From Larus michahellis (taxonomy: Eukaryota > Chordata > Aves > Charadriiformes > Laridae), in NCBI RefSeq assembly GCF_964199755.1, contig NC_133901.1, positions 8,037,016-8,101,015 of the forward strand: DNA of 64,000 bases. Direction: 5' to 3'. The position numbers and the translations under genes are program-made. Numbering within the stretch: the first letter of the stretch is position 1; each line of letters begins with the position of its first letter. The notes beneath the pieces are model-generated. The model was not told the DNA's origin and did no database searches. It saw nothing but the letters and a program-made list of their open reading frames with translations. Below are positions 1 through 15,603 of this stretch, one piece after another.

Positions 1-775
1 CAGTGCTGTTTCCTGCCGCCTTTGATAAAAACTGAGACATCGTTTCTTTCTGCTCCCATTCACCAAAGCAAGGAAAGTGCACGTCTGCACCAGAGGAAGA
101 TGATCCAGAAAATAGAGTGGAAGTAATATTTTAATAACTGCAGGGAAGTCTGAGTGCTTAAAGAGATCTCCTTTATAATGAATAAATGAGATTTATTGTA
201 ATTGCCTGTGAGGAGTTTCTTGAACAATGGAAGGTTTGTTTGGTTTTCACTCTATACCTAAATCAAATGTCAATGCCAAACCGTAAGTTATAGCTATACA
301 GTGCATGTATCTAAGAGCTGATGCTACTGTTATTAGAAGTGAGAGATGCAAAATGTAAATAGCTTTCAAATGATGTTTGCACAGTTATAGGATTAAAACT
401 CTCTCTTCTTTATCAAGCTGCAGTGGGGTCCTGCATGCTTAAAAGAACACTGTTTGTTTGGAAACTAAGACATGTTTTGAAGGTTGAACAGATCTGAACA
501 TGTGTATGTAGTTTTTTTCAGAAAAAAATAAAATTTTATTCTTCATAATCAACATTTCAGTGCATGACTCGGCTCTTCAGGTGTTTTCTATTTGTTCGTA
601 AATATCCTGGATGTGTGTGGGCCAGGCTGACACCATGTCAGACAGACTATTTTGTTGCGAATGTTTTGGGGCAAGGTTTCAGAGCCATGTAGATGGATCC
701 ATGTGCGGACTGCCGTGTCCATCATCATTAGTGCCCCGGCCCAAAATCCCTCCTCTCTCTGGTTACAGGGGAGGG

Positions 776-794
776 AAAAAAAAAAAAAAAAAAA
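776..794 (+). repeat. Poly(A) tract
   Basis: A run of 19 A followed by an A/G-rich stretch. No retrogene or SINE body is recognisable upstream of it. Confidence 0.8.
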
Positions 795-1936
795 GAAGAA
801 AAAAACCCGGAAACTTCATTGAAGATCCTGCTCTGCCTAGCAAGTTGGTGCTTGAACCAAAAATACTTCCCAATATCCTATACTCAAAAGATTCTACTTT
901 TTAACTGATAGTGTGATGATGTAAATGCCGTGGCATCTCCTCATCAATGCTGTTTCCAATAACATCTTATTTTTTAATTTCTCAGAAAGGTTATTCATTC
1001 CCAATGGCATCACACACAAATGACTTGCTTCTAGGAGTACGAGGAAAGACACTCTTGTAGGTATGCAAAGGCTGGGTCTCGTATCTCAAGGAACACACAC
1101 CCAGATGTAATGTTGCTATTTAAACATTTAACTTAAAGCAAACAGAACAAGCAAACAGCTTTGTTCAGGAAGAGGGAATTTCCACTGGCTTCTCATGGTG
1201 GGATTCTTGTAAAGCATTTCTCTTCCTTATTATTCCTGTTATCTTTGTTTAGCTCTGCGGGAGGTGCTCAGAAGATGGAGGAAAACAGCAGTTTCTCTTT
1301 GGGAGGGTCCCTGCAGCCTCACTTAAGTGAAAACACTTTTTTTGTGTGTGTTCTTCAGCTTCGTTAATAAATTTAAAGTTTTTGAGCAAGAGGTATTCAC
1401 CAGAAAGGAGGCAGCTGAAAGTAACCTCTCTGTGCTAAAACCACTTTTGAGATTTTTCCAATCCTTTTCACTTCTCCTTTCTACTAGAAAAGCTGAAATA
1501 ACTCTAGCTACTTAATATTCAAAATTAGTGGGTTCCAGCAGGAGATTTCAAAGCATTTTTGGCACATAGCAGTGAAGAGAATTTTTTTTCCCCAGCTGAA
1601 AGAAAAAAGAGGTGGGACACCACTTTCCACAGCTTGAGACCATACCACACAGCTCAGGAAACCCCGCTCCAGTTTTGAAATCCTCTTGCCTGTAGATGAA
1701 GCCATTCATACACAATGGAAAGAGGTTTTAATTGGATTACATCTGCATATTAACATGGAAGCACCATTTGCTGCAACAGCTACAAGCCACAGGAGGAGGG
1801 TCACATTTCAGAGAGCTGCCAGTAACACCAGCATACGGCTCGGTACGTACAGCATATGGGCAACAACTCCGTTGTGAAGAGTATAGTGTTGGGCTCTTTA
1901 TAAAACACCTTGGCAGGGCACTCATTCCTCCTGCTT

Positions 1937-1998
1937 CATTATTACTCCATGTTAATTGTAGTTAATTGCTCCATTATTACCCTACGCTAATTGTAGTT
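1937..1998. repeat. Imperfect tandem duplication, period 35 bp
   Basis: cattattactccatgttaat at 1937 recurs as cattattaccctacgctaat at 1972, each followed by tgtagtt. Two copies. Confidence 0.7.
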
Positions 1999-4900
1999 CA
2001 GGCTGAGCACAGCAGCTGGAAGGTTTTACACCAAAAAAATCAAATGAAAGGACTATGTTAAGAGTAAACAGAACCAACAATGCAACAGTGATAAATGAAA
2101 CAAAAGCAGAAAAGGAGATGAACCAGTTCCAGTTGCATTCACCCTGAAAGTTCAAATACATCATTAAATTAAGCGCTGAAAAATTTTTGGACGCAGCTGG
2201 CCAGCACCATACTTCCCTTGTTTAAAATTCATTTTCTTAATTTCATTTAATCAAAGCTAGCATTTATCCTGCTGTAAAGATTTCCTGGCCAATTTCATGG
2301 ATCACCTCCCAAATCCATTACCAAGGGCGACTACACATGCACATGTCCAGACCATGAACCCCCAGAAGCTTCTTCCTGAAGCCCCTCCAGGCAGCCTTCA
2401 CCCAAGACTATTAAAAAAAGCTTTGCAGGGACCTTTTCCTTAGTGGTGGTCTTGCACAGGGAACACAGGGATCAGCATCGCGACCAGTGACTGTGCCCAA
2501 CTAGCAGTCTTATTTCTAAGTTATTTTGGTGCACTCCTTTTATCACATGAATTAAAATGCAGAGCTTGAAATAGGGGAGCAGCAGTTTATGGCTCGGCGG
2601 GCCATCAGTGGGATACAGACGTCTCTGATGATCGGCTGCCAGCTAAACTCACACGAGCAGTGACTAAACGTAGCGCTAATTTATTTGAAGTGTGATATTC
2701 CCAGTCTTTTTCATATCCCCACAGTCTTACAGTGGCTCCTGCCTGACTGCTTACTCAATAGAAGAAAGAGAAACCTCTATTTCCATCACTTCTTTTGATC
2801 TTTCCAGAAAAGACCAGCAAAACAGTCCAAGGTGGTTGGTGGGGAAGCGCTGACATTGCCTATCCTACACATCTTTAGGGCACGTGGGTTCACACCAGTC
2901 ACTTGTAGAGACGGGTCATCATCTGAGTGCCCGACTTCATCTACATGGAATTCCCTGAAAGCTGAGACCCCATGTTTATGAATTTTTGAAATCTGAAGGA
3001 TGTTCAAGTATAAATTTTTTTCTGAAGTTTTATTATTGCTGTTATTTGGCCATAATTTAAGATTCTTGCTTTGCATGCAAATTCTGTGAAAAAAATTAAG
3101 TTATTGTTTTCACTTACAATGATTCATACAGTTATGGTTAAAGGGGAAAAGGCCCTAAAGTTTTTATCAAGTGAAAGATAGTCTTTAACATATTTTAAAT
3201 AATCTTTTTTTATAAAAGCCCTCTTTTAGATAAACCTTCCAAAACAGCAAACTGATATCATCCATCAATAACATGCAAAAACCACAATGCATGAGAAATG
3301 TGCCTCCACAGAGACACCTCTTTGAAACTAGCCTACAAATAAAAATGGTGTGTAAAGGCAAATCATTCTAATCCCTGTGGTAGGAAGTTTCTGCTGCACT
3401 ACTGCAACGGCCAGGTGTTGTCCTGGTCTTCTTGCACATGCAGAATTAGCCCTGCCCAGCATGCACATACCAAGGAGCACTGTGAATACAATACGCTGTG
3501 TCCGTCTCCCTTCACCTCTTACCAAGACAATGCTCCGTTTCTAGAGTTTAATTTCCCTAATTACTTAGTAGCTAGGGAAAACAAAAACCCAAAACTATTT
3601 AAGACATCATAAAAGAAGTACAGCAGGGTGTAGTAACAGCCAGCAGAACCATACAAACTGCAAATCACACTTGCGTAGCACCAGAATGCGTCTGCCAAAA
3701 TTGGGCCGACTCTCGCAGATGGATTACTGCACCCTGGGGCAGAGACGTGGACAAGCGGCGGCGTGCCAAGCTGAGCATTTGAAAATTAAAGCAGAAAAGG
3801 CTAATTTTCAAATCAGATATTACTGAACTTATAAGAACTTTCTCATAATCACACAAAATGACCAACATCCAACGTTGCGCCAAAAGCGGTGCTGCCTTCA
3901 CGCAGTGCACGAGTCAGGCCCTACCCAAGTAATTTCAATTATTTACTCCTAAAATACCAAACCGCAGCTATATCAGCATGTTACTGATATCCTACCACAA
4001 ACTGCTTTTTGCATGGAGCCCATTTCTCTCTATTTGGTAACTCCAGATAGCTTCCTAGCCAAGATAAGATAACAATTCATTTATCTGGACTCCCTGTGTG
4101 CCTCTAGGTATTGCCAACAGCAGAATTTAGTGATAAACCCTGACAAAGATAGCCACTTTTCTCCCTTCTGGAGTATTGGTTACCTTCTTCAGGGAAAAGA
4201 GAGCATGAGACACCAGCTTCTTGCTTCTCCCTGCCCCACAGCCCCACCAGCAGCAATGGCCATTGCCCATGGAGCTGCGGCTGTACCTGATTCACCCTCT
4301 TTGGAAAGTGACTTTCACTGCTGTTGCCTCAGGTGGGATCAAGGGTTGGATGAGCAGTGAGTGACCGTTGTTTCACACCCCTCCTGCTTTGAAGAAGTTT
4401 CTGCTGCAGACATTGATCCTCAGAGGTGGAGGAAAGCAAAGCCCCAAGATGCAGCACACTGCATGAAAAAGGATGCACCACTTTGTCCTGCCGGCCCAGT
4501 GAGATTCCCACACCCTCTCCTACTAAACTTCCAAAACCAGGTGGGTTCCTCATAATTTCCAGAAAGATACTGGGATGGTCTGTCAGACAAAGAGGATACA
4601 AAATCATGATGAAAAAAAACCAAATCACTCTTTTGCCAGCTAAATTATGTGGTGTTTCTCAGCTTGCATGAAGTTCTCCAGCTACCTGGAGAATTTTCCA
4701 GTACAAGCCCTGAAGTGCCTCAATTGGATCACATCAGCACTTCCCTCCAAGCCAAGCCTGATCAGAAACTGAAAAACTGGGGAGTCAGCAGAAAAGCTAG
4801 ACTCCTACAGATCATCAGCAAACTTCGCTCAACGTGCAGTCCCACTACCAACTTGTTGCAGTCAAGGAAATCAAGGGACTTGAAACTACCAAAATGTTCC

Positions 4901-7900
4901 TTAAACCTCAGGAAACTGAAAATTCAGTGTAGTATCAGTGTTTGTCTGCTGACAAAGGAGGTCAGATGCCTGTGACATTCCTGAGGTTCTCTGAAGGCTG
5001 GATCCGAGCGCACAGCAACAGCACAGAGCTCGTCCCACGACTCCAGCAGCGACTGCCGGGATGAAATGGGCTCCTCTTTACTCTCTTTCTTTAAACACAG
5101 GAAGGAAAACTCAGCCTGAACTAAATGAAGACACCTTCATTCAATTTTGAATTCAGTGATCAATTTTGTCCTTAAGATATTTATTCCTTACCGTAAGCAA
5201 TATTTTGCCTGAATTTGAGGAGCCGAGGTTATGAAAATATCTCCAGGCAACTTACATGGAAACTCCCTAGCTGTAAGGCTATGATTCACAGGTGAGGTAA
5301 GAATTAACTCCGAGAGTTCCCACTTGTCATCACTGGTGTCTGCTCCACCCTTGTTTCAGAGGCTGCTTTCAGTAGTTGCTACATCAGGACAGCTAAGAGC
5401 TGATAAACTGCTGATTCTTGTGTTTCAGTACAGTCAGCCCCAAAGTGGGGCTGTCCTAGAGTTGTCACCAGGATAACTGATCCCTCCTCTACACCCGGAT
5501 AATAAGGTCCGAGATAGAAATAGGCTGTAGAATTTACTTCATGTGGCCTAATATAAGCTATAGCCCCCCCAATTACCAAAAGCTAGGTTTAGTCTAGGTT
5601 TTAAAGTGAAATTTAAAAGATGCATGTGTACCCTTTGCATCAAAATATGTATCCTACTGCTGAGACATGCTCAGGCAAGAGAAAAAAAGCCAAGAACCAG
5701 GACAGAGAGAAGAGTAGGAATATCTACATGATGGAGAATAGGGTAAATCTGGCAAATCTGTATGAAAAAAAAAATCAGATTCTACTTCGCTTACAATGAC
5801 TGAGCAGAGAGGGAGGAGGGAAGGAAACGAAGGTAAATTATGGCAGCGTCAGGAACAGACGTATTGTCAGCTAGGGTGCTGTTTCAGTTATTTTTTCTGA
5901 CAGCTCCTATCTTTGCTTCATAATCATGGAGCAGATCAGAAATATCTCCTTATTTCAAGGTCATATTCAAGGATGAGTTACATGCCATGAATCTTTATGA
6001 GCCTTAGATATTTTTTAAAAAAATGAACAGGAAGAGAAAATGCAGGTAAAATGTACCTCAAGGAGTATTTCACACAAAACAACTGAGGCCAAGCTTGGAA
6101 TAAAGCACCCTAACATCAGAGAGGGCTGGAATTGCAGCAATGCTGGATTGCAGCAATGTAATTAAAAGACAGGGTGACAAGGCACAGCAAACAGCCTCAC
6201 CCATCAGGCTGGCAGAGGGAAGGGCTGGTACCAGTTCTTTGCATTCTCCACAGCCTCAAATTGCACAACGGGAGAAGCCTGGTAGCTCATATACGCTAAT
6301 TATCGCCAAATGCAAATGCACAGAGACTGAGTGATTTATGAAGTAACAGCTGGAAAAAAGATGGCGCAAACTGAGTAGACGCATCCAAGTCCATACATCC
6401 TGGTGCCTTGCCCAGAGGAAGTACAGGACATGGCAGATGTTTCACTCAAGGTAAATAATACTCAGATTCCAAGTCCTCTCCACATCACAGATGAATACTT
6501 TTTACTTCCCCTTCCAATATTTCTCCTCACATGAGAATAAAAAGCACAACTTGATGAAATTAGACCACTATCGAGGTGCTCATACCTACATCGAGCGTTG
6601 CGTTCAGCTCTCTGTGCTGTCTCACACTTGTTGTGGAAAAACACCAAGAAATGCTAAGTGCTTCCTGTATTAAAGCCTTTCACATCTGGCTAGACGTTAC
6701 TCATTTGCTATCCGATAATTTTGAGTATTTTGGTATTCAAAAGCTCTTCCTTATCACAGATATATTTTGGTGGCACCAAAATACCTCAGAGCCCCGTACC
6801 TAGATCAATATCAGCCTTCTATTCAGAATTACTGTGCCCTCTAAAATCTTGCCCATCCAAATGTTGTTACAAGAACACAAGGCTTTGGTACTGAAATAAG
6901 CTTTTCATTGCAGCAGCCTGCAGAGGCCTCTTTTTCCCAGGAAATCTTCAACAACAACACTGGCATCACTGAGGTTGTCTTTTATAGAAATGCATATGCT
7001 CCTAAATAAATCATGAGCTGCAACCGTTCATATCAGCTTTGGAAGTTTCCACTGACAAAGAGCAGTCCACAGTCAGTGCCTTTACATTAAAAGTCTATCA
7101 TATAATAAGTTCCGGTTTTGTGATTTTATAGCTGAGCAATACCTGCACAGACATCTTTTAATAGCGATGTGTCAGATCCCGATGTCGTGCATGTGCCAGC
7201 AAGATGGGAGCGGTGGAAAGAAAAAAATCAACCCATGAAAATTGCAACACTTCTTCCTGAGAATTTATCTTGATGAATAATTATAAAATGCCTATACTAT
7301 CATAGAGGACTGTCGCAAGACAAAAAAAATCTAAAAAGAAGAAAAAGAAAGAGCTAACTGCCAGTACATTTATCAAACCTGCTATTTCAGCAATGTCCTA
7401 GGTTACCACTGGTAAGATGCTTAATGCTAAAATGTTCGAGTGATCTGGCAGAGCCCTGGGTGGGCAGGATGTCCCTGTCCTCCTCCTTCTGTGTTTTCCT
7501 TTCCTGACTGTTTATGCAATTTTCATTTATCGGTCCAGACTCTCTGGCACAAATTACCTACAATCACGCAGATTAGTTCTCAGGTTCTTTCTGCCCTGGG
7601 CCCCTTTGAATTGGACTATTTTGCAGTCCAGCCCTGCCTCAGAGGATTATTCCAGCGATAAAGGGTTGGCATAGTGACTGCTGGAACATTACCATTGCTT
7701 ACTGAAGAAAGCATCAAGTCTGGACAAAAGCAAAGCCACTGAACACCTCTGCTATGCTGGGCTCCGGAGCAGGCATGCCTTACGGCAGACCTCAGGCTGC
7801 TCCAGTCCGGTGCAAGGCAACTCATCCAGTGCTGTAGTTTTTTATCACCTTCCTTCCTACCCTTTCCAGTTGGCTCCACATGGCCCCCTTTCAAAGCTGG

Positions 7901-10900
7901 ATCATTGTTTCCATTTGGTTTACCTCCCATTTTGACCGACAAAGTCTCCTTTCCATACTCCTCCTTCTTCCCTATAAGCTATTGATCTTTGGCTCTTTGA
8001 TCCATGTCAAAACATGTAACTTCTGCCTCCAGCATACTCCTGTCCTGTTTCTACCCTCAAAAGCAGGGGAGGGAGGAGGAGCAGTACGCATCCCAACCAA
8101 AGGACAAGGGATACAGGTTTGTTCACAGAGCAGGTTCATTGAACCGTTTTTTAGCTTTTTCTCTGCTTGGTTTTGTCTCCAGCCAGCTAGTGAGGCAAGT
8201 CGAGGAAATGTCAACACCATCCATAATTTTTATGTACGGGTTTTTAACAGACACAATATGCAAAATATTGTTACCTGCATACCGCTATTCTCATATTCTC
8301 TCATAAGAGAACTCAAAGTGCCAATATCTGAAAACATAAATTCTACAAAAATATACTCCTTGTACTGATGCCCATGTCCAGACTTCACACTGGGGTGGAC
8401 CCCCTCCTGGCAGCTCCACACCTCCCAGCGCAACCCACCCTCTCACCTGGTTTCCTTTAGCAGGCTCATGGGATGAGATGTTTTCAGCTGAGACACGGAA
8501 GATTACAAAAGGCAAGTGGAAAGCAAACAGCTACTGTACAATAGTCTCCAAGATTCCTATCGTGTTCTGATGAGCAAATATTTACCTTTTTAAAACAATT
8601 ACTTCTTAGTCTGAGGTTCAAGTCTAGTGCATCCTGGTACAGGTAACAAACATACCAGTACTAAAGCAACACTTCCTGGCTCCTGCCCATGCTTTTGCTT
8701 AAAATTAAATCTTTGCCATGGCTGTTCCAGGTAAAGAAGGCTGAACTGAGTAACAAGACCCGTCACAATCTTTTACGCTAAAAAAGAAAAATTGTAATAA
8801 AAGGAATTGCTACTTTGAACGTATCTGTGGGAATGGGCTGTACTTTCTGCACAGGTTCTCATGGATAGAGAGGCAGGTACCAGTGCCACACTAAAACTGC
8901 CACCCCTCTTTAAAAGGGGAACACTTGGCAATCTCGGGAGAATAGCTAAGTATTAGAAAGCAATGGAGAATTAATTACTGAAGAGAGTTTCTCAGACTAT
9001 ATAGCATGTTGATAAGACAGTGTAAAGTCTGAGTTGCTGAAATTGTCCTGATGACAAACTAAAAGCTTTGGGTTTTGTGATTATTAAGAAACAATAAGCT
9101 GTGATGTTTGATAAACACAAAATGGATGACAGGAGCTGCGGAAGAACGGACGTTAGCACGAGAAGGATTTTCCCTTGTAATAACCAGAAGAAGATCCTAT
9201 TTCACGAATCTAGGATGTCTCCTTGTTCAAGTAGGTCAATTCAAGTAACTTTATGGTTTGTGTTATTCTGGTTTTTACAGGCTGCTAAGAAAAATTCATC
9301 TGTTGGTAACCCCATGATAGGCCTAGCACTGATCCTAAAAAGGAATTTAGCAAGCAGAGGATGCCTTTCAGTGCAAAATTGCTGCTTGCATCCACTGTGC
9401 CTCTGACTGCAGGAGCAGGACAGGGTTTGCACAAAGCCAACGCCTGTGCCTCTGGCACGCTGAGCATCCAGCTGCTGCAACACACAGCAAGGCTGAGAAT
9501 TAGCCCCCTCTGCTGACAAACGGCAGCATTTACCCGTTACTCTGTGGTACCCCTTGCACAGCCTGCGTGGAAACTGCTGCTCTTTCAAACATTAAGTTAG
9601 AGGTATGCCCTGCACTGCATCAAGTATGCCTTATATGCAAGTTTCATGCCACACATCATCTAGTTAAAAGAAAACTAAACCACATATCTGTGCTGCGATG
9701 AAGCTCATTAAAGCTTGATGATGCAACACACAGGTTTTATCTACTGATCAGCTGAAAGTGGAGTGTCACAATATGCTGATCTCTGTTGCAAAGCTATTTT
9801 AGAGAAGTTTATTTTCAGCTCACTTTGTTCCTGCCTCTTACGTTCAGCAGTAATAATGTTTGTGGCTCATACTATAAATTGGATTGCTAATTGGATTCCT
9901 CACAAGGAATTGAAGAAACAGGCAAGAACTGGAAAATAATTGGAGCATTATCCCAGTAAATTTAGTGCAGATTATCTCACAGAAAGCAGTCCCTGGAAGT
10001 GTCATGTCCCAATAGAATTAGCTAATGTTATTCCTCCCATTCGTATTGCTCCTTGAGACCACAGAAGACAAGTTGAAACAACAGTACCTCTGCCAAAGCA
10101 CAGCTCTGCATGCACTTTGTTGTTGAAATTATCAGTTTGCAACTTACAGCTGCAATCAATAAAAGGCAACAAGAACCTTTCTTTCCTAAAGGAACAGGCC
10201 ACTTGGCAATGCCTGATTAAAACCTTAACTGGGGTGGGGGAGTTAGATGAACCTCTGGCTGCAAATGTAAAGCTGCAGGAGAAACAGCAGAGAAAAGCAG
10301 CCATGCATGGAGGTGATGTGAGGCCATTCCCTCCTGGGGCTCATGGCCCAGGAGTAGCGGTGCTCACAGAGGCAAGGAGATGCCTCAGCTGCACGCGGAG
10401 GGTAAGATACCCGGTCCCTGCTGGGAGCTAGATCCTGGCTCATACTAAATTTGGAGGCTGGGAGTTACCACGCCACACACAGGCAAGGCACAATCCATTC
10501 CTGCGCCAGAATACCTTCTACAGCTTCCAGAACCACTGGCGCAGTGAGCTGCTGCCTCCACCTTGCATCCTGAAACACCTCACTTGGCCACAGCCATACC
10601 TTTATTTCCCCACTGTGAGTACTGTCTACACTTCTGTTATTTGTCTGCTCTCTGAATGGAAACTGCTTCATGCCTCCAAATTATTACTTGATGCAATAGG
10701 AAGAAGTGTAAAATTGAGAGGAACGTACGCATGTTCAGGACCTTGATAACTAACGTACAGACTAGGTGTCATTACAATCCTCTTAAAAATTAAATTTGAC
10801 ACTGCTAAAGATCATAGAGTTGTTTCATTGTTATTGCACAATCCTTCCCATATATCCATCTTAATGTTGTTAGAACACTTCTACAGTTAAATTAAGGTGA

Positions 10901-13900
10901 TTTTATTAATTTGTAACTCAGTGGTACTAAATGTCCTAGAAGCTGTGCACACTGCTCTGAATCTCAAATTTATTTTACAGTGAATATTTAAAAAAAAAAA
11001 AGCGTAAAAGACTACGTTTGCTTTTGTTCTTAAATTCTTGAGAGTTTTACTTTTAAATTAACACAGCTAATGAAACAGTATCCCAGACGAGAACAAAACC
11101 TCTTTGTTGGAAGGTCAGAGCAGCTCTAACTAGACAAGAGATCCCAGGAGCTCCTCTGGTAGCTTTGCCACCTCCTTTCCTGGATCAGGTTTACGTGAGG
11201 GAATAGTGACATCAGGTGTCTGTTAAACTAATCACAGGAATATCTTTCCCACGGATTTATCATTTCTATGCTGCTTCTATTTACTGAAGTTTCTACTGAA
11301 AATTAAGCTGCTGTGAGCCAGCTGTTCTGGCTGGCACACCTCCACAAATGCCGTCCTGGCTTTCCTTGGCACTTGAGCTTTCATGCAAACTACGTACAGC
11401 TATTTACTCAAGGGCCCAGTCATCCACATATGAGAGCAAAACTGTATGAAAACTGTTTTTAAATGGTGTGCTTGCTTTCCCTGCGTATCACACAGATGCA
11501 TTTAATGCTGCGACTTCGGTATTGTTTGGTAGCTCAGAGTCTGAGCAGTACTTCTAAGGATCAGATACAAAATCTATTGAAAAACTTAGGATAAACTCAT
11601 CTTGACTTGCATGCGAGTTCAGTGTTGTTCATATAATTCAAATGTCAATGTGCACATCAATTAAATATTTGGATATCTTAATGAATAGAAATGAAACATA
11701 ATACAGCATAAGATGGTGCGCATAAGATAGTGTGCTTATGATAACAGAACATATAGACCCTAAAAAATATAACAGTAAGAGCAGAAAACTAGTATATAGT
11801 ATAAATATATTATTTAATACTCATTGAAAAACAGAAGAGGGAAAGATAAGAAATCAGTGCAAAGAGATAGGCTTTTTCACTAGAGGTAAGATTCAAGCAG
11901 ATGTCTAAATTCACCAAACAGCTCATTGCTAGCAAAAAATATTGGCTTTTTTCTCCTTAGATTTCTACTGGCTTAGTGATGTGAATCCAGTGGCAAAGAC
12001 CATTCCTGGTGCAAAGGACAGGATCAGGAACTTCCCCAAGGGACAGCAATACATAAAAAGCTGGGTTTTTTATTACTAGCCAATCACACATTTAGCAACT
12101 GTACCCATCCAGAAAAGCTCTTCCTCTATACTGTCTCCATTTCTACAAATCATTCTGATGACTTGTTACTGGATTAATGGGATTAAAAGTAATTTTTATG
12201 GAAAAATATATGCCTCTTGGAAGAGATGAATCAGGGTAAAATGACACTTTAAAAAAAACTTGTTCTCATTATTAGACAGGTCTATAAATCAAATATGTGT
12301 ACTGTACACACTGTCAGTTACTAAATTCTGTATTTCTATATGATGCTTTCTATACATGTTCTAACTCACGTTTTCTGATTCTGTAACTGGAATTGGAAGA
12401 AACTGAGTTATTTAAAACCTCACTGTATAATCTTTGTGGCCTCAGCCTTTGAAGGAACTTTATGGAGCTCAACATGCTTCCAAACAGACCTGCACAGTAC
12501 AGAGAAGGGTGTAGGACCCGGGCGACTGAGGAGCAGGGCCTTTTGCTTATCCTTTCGCGACTAATGCAGCATTCAGACTGATGCCACGACAATGTGATGG
12601 CTTCCCCCTTTGAACAAGCGAGCTTTGCACAGACCCAGATGCAAAGGATTATCAAGTATACACTTTTCATACTGAGTATTTATTTCCCAGACACTCTCAT
12701 CCCAGCTATTAAATCCAAATTGAAACAAGTCACAAAACATTTAAATCACTCTACATCCCCAAATTCTGGAAACTAAAAACGTAAAATAAAAAATTACACA
12801 CACTGCTTGCCATGCTCCTGACCTCAGGGAATCCTAAGGAGTAACTAACAACTCCATGCAACCAGTCATACACTGAAGTGCCAATACAGTTTTAGACAGC
12901 TCCAGTCACAGAAGGGGGAACATTTTTCACCCTCACACTTTCCACTCTCCATCATTAGCACCAGAGTAGCTGGTGGCAGAGACCTGACAGCTTTATCACC
13001 CAAGCTGCCAGAATTTACAAAGCCACCTTTAAATTCACAGCAGTGCCTGTACACAGTCTTGTAACTCCTGCAGCTCCTGGGTGAAAAGGGAAATTAAATG
13101 GAGCTGTGAAAACTGAAATGTCCTGATGAGTTACCATCTCACACTTTAGATAACAGCTCCAGACACATTTGCAGGGAAAGAAAAAAACACTCAAAACCTC
13201 AGCCCACATTAGAAGTATAATTTCTGTAGGTTTTTTTCCAGGAAGGTAAGCAGTTACTGCCACTTTCTTACTTCTGTCTCACATGCCATTAAGCAGTGCA
13301 CGGCAGTTCCAATGAGAATGAAGCCAAGAAGCATGCACACATGCAGCAGCACATCCAGACTGGCTTGAAATCCATCCCCGACATCTTTCTCTGGCCTGTT
13401 TAAAACAGCAACTGGGCGCATGCATAGTTATTTTCCTACCTCGTGTTTCCTCCAGTCATTTATACCAGGCCACAGATGAAAAATACCAAACCCAAACTTT
13501 TTCTTTACACGCTATAGTTTTATAATGACTGCCACAAGCTTGACTGCCCAACACACATACAGAACAGTGAAGAATTACACATATGTACTTATGCACTGTT
13601 TTCTTCCAACCCAGGATCTCCTTCAGTGCCCCTCATACAGTCCCTTTGCAGCTGGTAGGGCAGTGAGGAGACAGTATGTCTGGTTTTGAAGGCACATCAG
13701 GCCTGCCAGATATCCTGCATGGCTCCTGGGAGTCTGGCTGCAATATCAGTAAAACAGCAACCAGCATACGGTGGCAAAAATACACATTGATCTTCCCAAA
13801 TGTAGTGTATTAATTTAAAAGACTGATCTGGACCACCACAAATCAAGCTGATGCGGCTTGACAGGGCTGAAAAATAAACCCATGTCCATCATTTTTTCTA

Positions 13901-15603
13901 CAGGCATTACCACAGGCATGTGGTGATAGCATGCTCAGAAGAAATCGACAGCCTACGGGATTAATACTCACATCTATGCAAATCAGACCCTCTCGTAAAT
14001 GATTTGCAGTATAAATGATTTCCTAAGATGTCAGATCTCTGGAGAGTGACGGCCTATAGCAAGTAAATCCATGCCTAAAAATGCCACCAATGTAGAGAAA
14101 ATATCATCCATCTCGACAATGACAATAATACTGGCTTTCCTTTGAATACTGGATCCTCACTAGGAAGAGATGGTGAAACCTTTCAATCCACATCACATGG
14201 CCAAAGTCCACATCATAAGTTCTGAAATACAGACCTACCATTGCTAAAGTTCTCAGGGAATTTGGTGGCCTGCTTTTTGTCTTGTTTATTATGTACAAAG
14301 ATGTAAAATCTTTCAGAAGTGGTGCTAAGACTATAACAATAATTTGACAGTTTAAAACATACAAATTAGACTTGGATGAGTGGAAGCCATAGGGCAATGA
14401 GAGCTTGCAGAGGCAATACAAAGTACCTTGGTGACTACAAAGAATAGTTCTTATACTAACTGGCAGTAAATGGTGTCTGTGCCTTCAGCTGTGGTAGGAG
14501 TTAGTAATCCTACCGAAATAAGGTGGGGAAAACTGCAGTCGAAAATAAATCTGCAATGGAAACATTTAAAGTATTATTAGGATCAAATGCTCCTCCCAGT
14601 GACTTTACACAAGATCTGGCTCCCCTAAATGACAGCCTTTGTCCTACCCTTCCTGCAACATGCGACTCGCCAAGTGACAGCCTGGAATTTGCAGGAAGTG
14701 TATTATTTCAAAAATCAAAGAAATCAAAGATCGAGTGATTCATCAGGGCTTGAAAGTAAAAACTATATAATACCCACTGTGCAGCAAGGGCTCTGAAGAG
14801 TATAGAAATGAAACTTCAGCGCAGCGAAGCACTTCTTTTTTATCTTTTTTTGCTTTTTCCATATTTTTTTTTAATAATATGGTCCACAGTAAGTCTCCAG
14901 AGAGGTCTGCAAAGAAACTTAATTTCAAAGGAGCAGGAGTAACAGCCTGTGAACACAAGCAGCCCATCAAAGAGAAATGTGCCAAAGAAGAAAAAACAAG
15001 TCAGACAGCTCGACAGCCTGTGATTTTCAGTCCCCAAAGCAACTCTAAAGCAAGGAAAACAACTCTTCCTTTCCATCAGGATATTACTGTATTAAATGAA
15101 CCACACACAATGTGTTGATGCAATTCAGCTCTACTCTTCCCCATCGTAACTAAACCTGCAGAAAACAAATGCTGACCCGCAAACGTACCTTACTATCACG
15201 ACAGTTCCTCTTTTCCAGAGGGAATGGTTGGTTATTGTACACCGCGAATGGCATCTAACCCAAACAGATTGTACCATCTCCTTCTTCTAAGCTAAGGTAT
15301 TATGTAACTCTTAATTAATGAATTACGACAGTGTAGTTGACAACAACCTCACTGTAAAGTTTTTTTCAGCTTTGTGGGTAAGCTGTATTAGCAATGGACC
15401 CAGGAAGAAAGGTATTCGTTGTTCTGCTGTTCTCCCCTGAGGAAGCTCAAAACCTCTTTCTGAAGGGGAAGGAACAATTCTTCAGAGAAGGTGATGGGCA
15501 CAGCAGCGAGGAGAAACTTGGTGCTGTAATAACTTGGTGCCAGGCTTGGATATTTGGTATTTAAGCTTTAGGTTATACTTCAAAAAGATAAATATTAATT
15601 GAT

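Larger units (their letters stand above)
1..15603. other. Intergenic DNA upstream of NMD3, no gene seen
   Basis: AT-rich sequence with only short open frames (up to 162 codons at 7880-8368, no family resemblance). Apart from a poly(A) tract and a small tandem duplication I recognise nothing. In human the next gene on this side is B3GALNT1, which is not in this stretch. Confidence 0.6.

Noticed and set aside
7880-8368. 162-codon frame upstream of NMD3
   Set aside because: No recognisable domain, ordinary composition, other frames open nearby; likely chance.
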